Positions 6,602-11,938 of a stretch of 11,938 bases of DNA are shown here, piece after piece; the stretch's first letter is position 1; each line of letters opens with the position of its first letter. The notes beneath the pieces were generated by a model. That model did no database searches. It had not been told where the DNA came from and saw only the letters and a program-made list of their open reading frames with translations. The DNA comes from Chloroflexota bacterium (GTDB lineage: Bacteria > Chloroflexota > Dehalococcoidia > SM23-28-2 > RBG-16-64-32), in contig JACPQO010000107.1 in the NCBI GenBank assembly GCA_016190405.1, positions 1 through 11,938 of the forward strand, in the 5' to 3' direction. The position numbers were made by a program, and so were the translations under genes.

Positions 6602-7917
6602 TGGGGAGGAACAAGGAACCAGGAACAAGGGACAAGGCCGCCGCCCCCCTGCCCCTCGCAGGCATGCGCGTCGTCGACCTGAGCATCGTTTGGGCCGGCC
6701 CCCACTGCACGCGGCTGCTGGCCGATATGGGCGCCGAGGTCATCAAGGTGGAATCGCGCCGTTGGTTCGACCCCATCCGGGGGCCGCTCCGGCCCCGACA
6801 CTCCGCCGACGGCTGCTATCCGGACAGCGAGCCCGGGGAGCGCCCGTACAACCGTCACGGCTACTTTAACGAGCGCAACCGGAACAAGCTGGGGCTGACC
6901 CTGCACCTCCAGCATCCCCTGGGGCGGGACGCCTTCTTGCGTCTGGTGGCGGTCAGCGACGTGGTGGTGGAGAACTTCTCAGCCGGGACGATGGAGCGGC
7001 TGGGGCTGGGCTACGAGGCGCTGCGGGCCGTGCAGCCGCGTCTGATCATGCTGTCCATGCCTTCCTTTGGGTGCACGGGGCCCGAAAGCCACTACGTGGG
7101 CTACGGCGCGACCAACGATCAGCTCAGCGGCCTGGTCTCCGTGACCGGCTACGAGGACGGAGAGCCCCAGAACATCGGCATCAACGCCAGCGACCCCCTG
7201 ACGGGGCAGCACGCGGCGGCGGCCATCCTGGCGGCCCTGGTGAGCCGGGCGCGGGGCGGCCACGGGCAGTTCATCGACCTGTCGCACCGGGAGTCGGCGG
7301 CCCGGCTCATGGGCGGGCCGCTGCTGGACTACGCGATGAACGGCAGGGTGGCCGGCCCCCGGGGCAGCCGCCACTCCTACGCCTCGCCGCAGGGGATATA
7401 CCGCTGCGACGGGGAAGACCGCTGGCTGGCCGCCGTGGTAGCGACCGATGAGCAATGGGCGGCCCTGTGCGCCGTCATCGGCCGCCCGGAGCTCGCCCTC
7501 GATCCCCGCTTCGCCGACGTCGTGAGCCGCTGGCGCCACCGGACCGAGGCGGACGGAGTGCTTGCGGAGTGGACCGCCGGTCGTTCGCCGGAGGAGGCGA
7601 TGGCCGCCCTCCAGGGGGCCGGCATCGCCGCCGGTGTCTGCCACACCGGAGAGACGCTGCTGGCCGACCCCCACCTGCGGGCGCGGGGCTTCTTCGCGAC
7701 GATGACGCACCCCGAGGCGGGCACCCACGACTACATGGGGCTGGCCTGGCGCCTTTCCGCCACGCCCGGCCGCATCCGCTGGGCCGCCCCCTGCCTGGGG
7801 GAGCACAGCCAGCGCGTCCTGCGGGAGATCGTGGGGCTGCGGGAAGAAGATATCGCCCGCCTGACCGACGAAGGGGTGACCGGCGTGGGCGCCGACCCCT
7901 CCTCGTCCGGGCCGTAA
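6601..7917 (+). CDS. CaiB/BaiF class III CoA-transferase, catalytic Asp present
   Basis: The product is 438 residues from ATG 6601, whose A is also the last base of the previous stop (TGATG), so the two genes are translationally coupled. Signatures are MRVVDLSIVWAGPHCTRLLADMGAEV, NERNRNKLGLTL (90-101), VVVENFSAGTMERLGLGY, MPSFGCTGP and HGQFIDLSHRES. The expected nucleophile Asp198 lies in GINASDPLTGQHAA. Residues 3-12 are encoded by a heptamer array and are probably not functional; ATG 6664 (GMRVVDL) is a possible internal start. The open frame extends far upstream inside the previous gene, but that part is a shadow. Together with the Asp-less neighbour it probably forms one enzyme acting on an organic acid or fatty or aromatic acyl-CoA; the substrate cannot be read from the sequence. 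Confidence 0.93.
   Translation: MGRNKEPGTRDKAAAPLPLAGMRVVDLSIVWAGPHCTRLLADMGAEVIKVESRRWFDPIRGPLRPRHSADGCYPDSEPGERPYNRHGYFNERNRNKLGLTLHLQHPLGRDAFLRLVAVSDVVVENFSAGTMERLGLGYEALRAVQPRLIMLSMPSFGCTGPESHYVGYGATNDQLSGLVSVTGYEDGEPQNIGINASDPLTGQHAAAAILAALVSRARGGHGQFIDLSHRESAARLMGGPLLDYAMNGRVAGPRGSRHSYASPQGIYRCDGEDRWLAAVVATDEQWAALCAVIGRPELALDPRFADVVSRWRHRTEADGVLAEWTAGRSPEEAMAALQGAGIAAGVCHTGETLLADPHLRARGFFATMTHPEAGTHDYMGLAWRLSATPGRIRWAAPCLGEHSQRVLREIVGLREEDIARLTDEGVTGVGADPSSSGP
6608..6635 (+). repeat. Heptamer array inside the start of a CoA-transferase gene
   Basis: Four units in a row: GGAACAA, GGAACCA, GGAACAA, GGGACAA. They begin 7 bases after the start of ATG 6601 and encode the N-terminal residues RNKEPGTRDK. 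Because the unit length is not a multiple of three, a gain or loss of one unit would shift the frame from ATG 6601, but not from an internal start at 6664. Confidence 0.85.
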
Positions 7918-7998
7918 CGGTCGCCGTTCGGGGCGCGTCTTACCATTGCGAAGGCCGCCAAGGGAACCCCATCTATCGCTGCGGGAGAGAGCCAGCTT

Positions 7999-9534
7999 AT
8001 GGACAGACCGCGGGAGTTCGAGGAAGAAGAGGGCCTGGATAACGGCTGGCCGCGGGAGGCAGAGGAGTTGCGTCCCCCTCCGTCCTCGCCGTTCCGGCGG
8101 GACAACCCCGACGGCGATGACGAGCGTCCACCCTTCTTATCGGAGGAGCCGGAGGCGGGGGAGAACGGCGCGTCCCTGGACCTGCCTCCCCAATTCCTGA
8201 AGCGATCCCCAGCCACGGTGGAGATTTCCGGCGACCCGACACCCAACTCGCTCCTGCCCCCCCAGCCCCGCACTCTAGCCGAGGTGGGGCTGTCCAAGGC
8301 GTTCCTGCTCGACCTGGCCCTCAAGATCATCCACTACGCCGGCACGCCCTCCGCAGTCCAACTAACGCGCCGCCTGGCCCTGGGCCCGGCGGTCATGCAA
8401 CAGCTCTTCTCAGCCCTTAGCGAGGAGCGGCTGGTGGAAGTCATCAGCCAGTCCGACCTGTACACCGGCAACTACCGCTACCGCCTGTCCGAGAGGGGCA
8501 GCGTGAGGGTAGCCGAGGCCCTGGAGAGGAGCCGCTACGCCGGTCCCGTGCCTGTCACCGCCGAACAGTACAGCGAGGTGATGCGCCAGCAGCACTCCCA
8601 CCGGCAGGCGCCCTCGCGGGAGAGGATCAAGCAGGCCCTGAGCGATCTCGTGCTGTCAGCCGATGTGCTGGACAATGTTTCGCGGGCCCTCTACTCGGGT
8701 AAGGCGGCGCTGCTATACGGCCCTTCCGGCAACGGTAAGACCAGCATCCTGGGGCGCTTCGCCCAGTACCTGGACGGGTTCGCCCTTGTCCCCTACGCCA
8801 TCTACGCCTACGGCCAGGTGATCCGCGTCTTCGACCAGTCCATCCACCAGCCGCTGGAGGACCTGGAGGCGGGCAGCGCCATACGGGACGACTCCAAGAT
8901 GGACCGGCGCTGGGTCCTGGTCAAGCGGCCGGCAGTGGTGCTGGGCGCGGAGATGGGCAGCGAGTCCCTGGAGCTCGCCTACGACCCGCAGTCGCGTTTC
9001 TACCAGGCGTCCCCCCACATCAAGGCCCAGGGCGGCGTCCTCATCGTGGACGACTTCGGCCGCCAGCGGATCGAGGCGAAGGACCTGCTGACCCGCTGGC
9101 TGATCCCCCTGGAACGTGGCTGGGAGACCCTGAGCCTGATCACCGGTGAGAAGGTGACGGTGCCGTTCAGCACCCAGCTCCTCCTGGCCACCAACCTGGC
9201 CATTCGCAAGCTGGCCGACGACGCGCTGCTCCGCCGCATACTGTACAAGGTGGAGGTCCCCAACCCTCGGCCCCATGACTTCGCCGAGATCCTGCGCCAG
9301 ACGTGCGCCCAGAAGCACATCCTCGTGCCCGACGGCGCCCTTGACTACGTAGTCGAGCGCCTCTACTCCCAGCCCGGGATCCACCCCCACGCCTCCTGCG
9401 CACGAGACCTGCTGGACATGGTCGTCGAGAGCGCCGCCTTCGACGGGCAGGACCCGGTGCTGGACCAGCAGACGTTCGACCTTGTGTTCCGCATGTTCGC
9501 CGCCCAGCAGGCGGACGAGCACCCCGCGGCCTAG
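7999..9534 (+). CDS. Winged-helix AAA+ ATPase of unknown function
   Basis: The product is 511 residues. Residues 1-80 are acidic, Pro-rich and probably disordered. Residues about 95-190 look like a winged helix (FLLDLALKIIHYAGTPSAVQLTRRL through YRYRLSERG). The AAA+ domain has Walker A GPSGNGKTS (241-249), Walker B GGVLIVDDF (345-353) and a sensor-1-like LLATN (395-399), followed by a helical lid to the end. No membrane segment is seen. Walker B has Asp-Asp rather than the common Asp-Glu. GGGAGAG (7983-7989) precedes ATG 7999 by 9 bases. It follows the CoA-transferases by 81 bases and its stop overlaps that of the convergent hydrolase. I do not recognise a named family. The architecture suggests a remodelling ATPase with a DNA- or protein-binding N-terminal part; context does not fix the target. 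Confidence 0.85.
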   Translation: MDRPREFEEEEGLDNGWPREAEELRPPPSSPFRRDNPDGDDERPPFLSEEPEAGENGASLDLPPQFLKRSPATVEISGDPTPNSLLPPQPRTLAEVGLSKAFLLDLALKIIHYAGTPSAVQLTRRLALGPAVMQQLFSALSEERLVEVISQSDLYTGNYRYRLSERGSVRVAEALERSRYAGPVPVTAEQYSEVMRQQHSHRQAPSRERIKQALSDLVLSADVLDNVSRALYSGKAALLYGPSGNGKTSILGRFAQYLDGFALVPYAIYAYGQVIRVFDQSIHQPLEDLEAGSAIRDDSKMDRRWVLVKRPAVVLGAEMGSESLELAYDPQSRFYQASPHIKAQGGVLIVDDFGRQRIEAKDLLTRWLIPLERGWETLSLITGEKVTVPFSTQLLLATNLAIRKLADDALLRRILYKVEVPNPRPHDFAEILRQTCAQKHILVPDGALDYVVERLYSQPGIHPHASCARDLLDMVVESAAFDGQDPVLDQQTFDLVFRMFAAQQADEHPAA

Positions 9535-10463
9535 GGCAGACCCTCCGCGAACTCGATAATCGCCGCCGCCAGCTCGCGCGGGCGCTGGACGGGGATATCG
9601 TGGATCGTGTCCTCCATGGACAGGACGCGGCATCCCGGCAGCTTCGCCTGAGCGGCCTCGATGCCCCTGAGCTTCGCCTTCAGCCACATCTCTTCCCGCT
9701 CGTCGCGCGGCTCGCGGATGGCGGGGACCAGCAGGACGGGGCAACTCAGGCGGGTCCACAGGGATTCCGGCCGCTGCTCCCAGTTAGCGCGGGCGATCAG
9801 CATGTGCTTAGCGATGGGTAGCCGCCGGTAGATCTTGCCGTCGGCAGACACGTGGAAATTGGAGAGCAGTATCTCTTGAAATTGCTCGCTCCAGAGGTCC
9901 TTCCAGTCGGGCCAGTTCCTGGCGAAGCGGATGAAGTCCTGAACGGGCATACCGTCGATGTCCGGCGGCGTCATCATCTTCTCCGCCCTTTCCCAGGCGA
10001 TGTCTTCCGCCATCGAGGCGAACCCCCCATCGACGAGCGCCACGGCCCGGGCCTGGTCCGGGTATTCAACCGCGAAGCGCAGCGCCACGCTGGCGCCCCA
10101 GGAGTGGCCGACGATGACCGGTCGCTCCAGCCTCAGCGCCTCGATGAAGGCGGCCAGGTCCGCCGTTACCTCCGCGAAGCCGTAGCCGCCGCCCTGCCCT
10201 TCGACTTCGCTCAGGACAGGCTTATCGCTGAGGCCGTGGCCGCGCTGGTCCAGGGCGATGACGCGGACGCGAGAGGTCAGATAGGGCGCCGCCAGGTCCC
10301 AGATGCGGGCGTTAGAAGCTAGGCCGTGCAGGAGCAGGAGCGGCGGGCGCCGCCTACCGGCGGACAAGCCCTCCCCACCCCAGTCGCGGTAGTGGAGGCG
10401 CAACATGCCGCCGTCCGGATGCCGGTTGGAGAGTTCGACGTACCGGTCGCTGGGAGGGGGCAT
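9531..10463 (-). CDS. Alpha/beta hydrolase with repeat-derived insertion
   Basis: The product is 310 residues from ATG 10463; a GTG at 10490 would add 9 residues and overlap the upstream gene by 22 bases. I prefer the ATG, which follows the upstream stop by 5 bases, though no strong ribosome site marks either. Fold markers are LLLLHGLASN with the oxyanion His-Gly (residues 46-47), DQRGHGLSD, the nucleophile elbow GHSWGAS with Ser121, and the catalytic His288 in TIHDIP. The class includes esterases, haloperoxidase-like and C-C bond hydrolases; the substrate is unknown. After SDK the protein carries PVLSEVEGQG (82-91), encoded by a dispersed repeat, where relatives would go almost directly to GGYGF. 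The gene is co-transcribed with the 2H phosphoesterase upstream. Its stop shares CTAG (9531-9534) with the convergent ATPase gene. Confidence 0.9.
   Translation of the reverse strand: MPPPSDRYVELSNRHPDGGMLRLHYRDWGGEGLSAGRRRPPLLLLHGLASNARIWDLAAPYLTSRVRVIALDQRGHGLSDKPVLSEVEGQGGGYGFAEVTADLAAFIEALRLERPVIVGHSWGASVALRFAVEYPDQARAVALVDGGFASMAEDIAWERAEKMMTPPDIDGMPVQDFIRFARNWPDWKDLWSEQFQEILLSNFHVSADGKIYRRLPIAKHMLIARANWEQRPESLWTRLSCPVLLVPAIREPRDEREEMWLKAKLRGIEAAQAKLPGCRVLSMEDTIHDIPVQRPRELAAAIIEFAEGLP
10197..10220. repeat. Dispersed repeat copy inside the hydrolase gene
   Basis: The 24 bases contain TTCGACTTCGCTCAGGACA. They encode PVLSEVEG in the hydrolase frame. A near copy with one deletion and a few substitutions lies at 11253-11275 in an intergenic region. 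From memory, PVLSEVEG and DFAQD peptides of this kind recur in Chloroflexota proteins, consistent with a dispersed element that tolerates coding sites. Confidence 0.75.
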
Positions 10464-10468
10464 CTCGC

Positions 10469-11161
10469 TCACAGGAAGGGGATAGGCCACCGCTGGGGAG
10501 TGCCCGGGCGGCCGACTTCGATGGGCAGCACCAGCATCTCGATGCCGGACACCGTGAAAGTGCCGAGTTCGCGATCGCGTAGCTCGCCCAGGGCGGCGAT
10601 GAGTTCGTCCAGACCGCCACGCTTGGCATACTGGGCCAGGGATATGTGCGGGATTGGTTCGTGGCCGTCCAGATAGCGTGCGGGCAACTCAGGTATAGCG
10701 GAGCGCAGCCGCTGGTTCAGCTCAGCGAAGTGCCCGCCGTCATAGGGGACGGCGACGACCACATCCCTGAAGGCGTTCACGCCTGCCACTGTGACCTGAA
10801 AGGCCGGGTAGCCGCGCACGGCCTCCTTCGCCTTGGCGAGGGCCCGTTCGATGAACTCTTCGCCGCAAATGTTGGGCGGAGAAGGCCGTCCCTTGGTGAG
10901 AAGCGTGGGCGGCACGATGGTGGCGTGCCAGTAGTCCGGGGGGAAGACGAACAGGCAACCCGCGCCCTGCAGGCCCGCCGCCAGGGTGGATAGCGAGGCA
11001 CGCACGGCAGCGTCCGCGACGGGCACCTGGAAGACCAGCATGGCGCTGACCGCCGGCGGCACGGCGATCCGCCCGGTGGAGACGTAGATCTCCCGATGCC
11101 CCAGGAAGTCGCGCCAGATATCGTCGTGGCGCTCCTTCGTTTCGCGGTCGGGGGAGTCCAT
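10469..11161 (-). CDS. 2H phosphoesterase (LigT / 2',3'-cyclic phosphodiesterase-like)
   Basis: The product is 230 residues. Two His-x-Thr/Ser motifs define the 2H superfamily: HAT at residues 79-81 (YWHATIVPP) and HIS at 172-174 (IPHISLAQY). The spacing of about 90 residues and the pseudo-symmetric layout fit. Members open cyclic phosphates such as 2',3'-cyclic nucleotides or ADP-ribose cyclic phosphate, or act on 2'-5' linked RNA. The N-terminal 40 residues extend beyond the minimal domain. ATG 11161 has no Shine-Dalgarno sequence, but a perfect TATAAT ends 9 bases before it, which suggests leaderless translation. The hydrolase follows 5 bases downstream, so the two form an operon. The superfamily is clear; the substrate is not. 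Confidence 0.87.
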   Translation of the reverse strand: MDSPDRETKERHDDIWRDFLGHREIYVSTGRIAVPPAVSAMLVFQVPVADAAVRASLSTLAAGLQGAGCLFVFPPDYWHATIVPPTLLTKGRPSPPNICGEEFIERALAKAKEAVRGYPAFQVTVAGVNAFRDVVVAVPYDGGHFAELNQRLRSAIPELPARYLDGHEPIPHISLAQYAKRGGLDELIAALGELRDRELGTFTVSGIEMLVLPIEVGRPGTPQRWPIPFL

Positions 11162-11169
11162 ATGAGCCC

Positions 11170-11175
11170 ATTATA
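11170..11175 (-). promoter_or_regulatory. TATAAT -10 of the 2H phosphoesterase gene, leaderless type
   Basis: A perfect TATAAT (minus strand, 11175-11170) ends 9 bases before ATG 11161. Transcription would begin at about 11162-11164, giving almost no 5' leader. No good -35 is seen 16-18 bases upstream (the region reads GTCCCC), so the -10 stands alone. Confidence 0.45.
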
Positions 11176-11238
11176 CCGACGAGCGCTGGTAGGGGGACGC
11201 CGAGAGCCAGTTGCCACGGCGATGGGCTGTCTAGACCA

Positions 11239-11326
11239 AGCCCTCACGCCGACCCTTCGGCTGCGCTCGGACAGGCCTGCGATCACCCCTCTCCCGCGCA
11301 CGGGAGAGGGGCCGGGGGTGAGGGCT
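11239..11326. repeat. Intergenic repeat element with nested inverted repeats
   Basis: The outer arms AGCCCTCAC (11239-11247) and GTGAGGGCT (11318-11326) are perfectly complementary. Inside lies a perfect 11-bp hairpin, CCCCTCTCCCG (11286-11296) with CGGGAGAGGGG (11301-11311) around CGCA. A copy of the dispersed repeat found in the hydrolase gene also lies inside (11253-11275). Hairpins of this CCCTCTCCC/GGGAGAGGG type are widespread intergenic repeats in GC-rich bacteria. It sits just after the LLM oxidoreductase stop and could end that transcript, though no U-tract follows. Confidence 0.8.
11253..11275. repeat. Dispersed repeat copy, intergenic
   Basis: The 23 bases contain TTCGGCTGCGCTCGGACA. 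They match the copy inside the hydrolase gene (10197-10220) apart from one deletion and a few substitutions. The copy is embedded between the arms of the larger inverted-repeat element, so the two elements are either nested or one unit. Confidence 0.7.
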
Positions 11327-11335
11327 GACCCACCT

Positions 11336-11938
11336 CTAGGGCTTCTTGAGCTCCTGGACCAGCCAGCTCAGCCGCTCCTGGTCCTCCGGGCTGCGCAGCC
11401 CAAAGCCGAAATCCAGGGTGGAGACCACGCCGAAGTAGCGCTCCTTCAGCTTGGGCAGCAGTTCATCGTAGGTCCCGACCACGGCGAACTCTTCGAGGAT
11501 CTCATCGGTTATCTCTGCGGCCATCTCCGGCCATTTGCCTTCCATAGAGAGGCGGAACAGCCGCTGGCCCACCTCCTCCCAGCCGTGCACCGCGAAGACG
11601 GGGTGGTAGGCGCGGGTGGAGCCGTAGAAGGCGATCTGCTGCTTGACGGGGGCCTTGGCCTTCTCGATCTCCTCCTGGTTCCAGCCGCTGACGATGAAGC
11701 CGCCGCCCACGATGTCGATGTCGGACAGCTTGCGGCCGGCCTTCTTGGCCCCCTCCTCGATGGCGGGAAGGATCACCTCCTGGGTGTACCTGGGGGTGTT
11801 GAAGCCGTGCATGCGGATGCCGTCGCACAACTCGCCCACGAGGCGGCAGTTATAGCGGTTGACGGCGGAGATGTAGATGGGCACGTGCGCCTGCTGGTTG
11901 GGCCCCGGGTTGAAGAAAGGCGAGATGAGGGTGAACTG
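11336..11938 (-). CDS. LLM-class flavin (F420-type) oxidoreductase, C-terminal part (partial)
   Basis: The frame is open from the right edge of the window to TAG at 11336-11338, giving the last 200 residues. At the edge it reads QFTLISPFFNPGPNQQ, then HVPIYISAVNRYNC, LVGELCDGIRMHGFNTPRY, a VGGGFIVSG strand and a C-terminal GTYDELLPKLKERYFGVVS. This is the second half of a luciferase-like TIM barrel. Members use F420 or FMN to oxidise or reduce organic substrates. Actinobacteria and Chloroflexota of the SAR202 kind hold many copies. The internal GTG at 11884 is not the start, because the conserved reading frame continues past it. The gene precedes the 2H gene on the same strand across a 174-base gap holding the repeat element, so it is probably a separate transcript. 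Confidence 0.88.
   Translation of the reverse strand, partial: QFTLISPFFNPGPNQQAHVPIYISAVNRYNCRLVGELCDGIRMHGFNTPRYTQEVILPAIEEGAKKAGRKLSDIDIVGGGFIVSGWNQEEIEKAKAPVKQQIAFYGSTRAYHPVFAVHGWEEVGQRLFRLSMEGKWPEMAAEITDEILEEFAVVGTYDELLPKLKERYFGVVSTLDFGFGLRSPEDQERLSWLVQELKKP

Noticed and set aside
7918..7998. Small gene or RNA between the second CoA-transferase and the ATPase
   Set aside because: The 81 bases hold a ribosome binding site for the ATPase but no clear hairpin or coding frame of its own.
8713..9759. Long minus-strand open frame of 348 codons over the ATPase gene
   Set aside because: It is antisense to a gene with clear Walker motifs and spans into the hydrolase gene. Its composition is typical of a GC-rich shadow frame.

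Overview
The window looks like chromosomal DNA from a high-GC member of the Chloroflexota, probably near Dehalococcoidia or SAR202-type lineages. That placement is inferred from four things: the order atpD-atpC-murA-mreB, a Rex regulator, paired CaiB/BaiF CoA-transferases with an F420-type (LLM) oxidoreductase, and short dispersed repeats including one encoding PVLSEVEG. No rRNA, tRNA or CRISPR array was seen, and no gap between genes exceeds 300 bases.

Positions 1-4534 (+ strand): the 3' end of atpD, then a 1.6-kb foreign-looking insert, then atpC, murA and mreB. The insert holds two genes, a phosphoribosyltransferase and a stand-alone DprA/SLOG protein. It separates the F1 beta and epsilon genes, which normally adjoin. 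Hand counts give 54% GC at 421-540 and 53% at 1381-1440, against 73% at 2041-2100 and 78% at 2581-2640. The two genes lie in the same frame, parted by one TAG codon. The second runs 17 bases into atpC. This pair is the best candidate in the window for an undescribed system: a nucleotide- or PRPP-linked sensing or conflict module using a housekeeping operon for expression. murA carries Asp instead of the usual catalytic Cys, which predicts fosfomycin insensitivity. mreB follows with no gap.

Positions 4535-5434: a hairpin and heptamer array separate mreB from the convergent rex gene. Upstream of rex is a good promoter (TTGACG-N17-TATAAG) abutting a perfect 7-bp inverted repeat that resembles a Rex box. 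The same region is the upstream region of the divergent CoA-transferase genes.

Positions 5435-9534 (+ strand): two overlapping class III CoA-transferase genes, then a winged-helix AAA+ ATPase of unknown role. The first CoA-transferase has Gln where the catalytic Asp is expected and the second keeps Asp, which suggests a heteromer. The second gene opens with a heptamer array inside its reading frame.

Positions 9531-11938 (- strand): a partial LLM-class flavin oxidoreductase, an intergenic repeat element, a 2H phosphoesterase and an alpha/beta hydrolase. The hydrolase carries an in-frame copy of a repeat that also occurs in the intergenic element.
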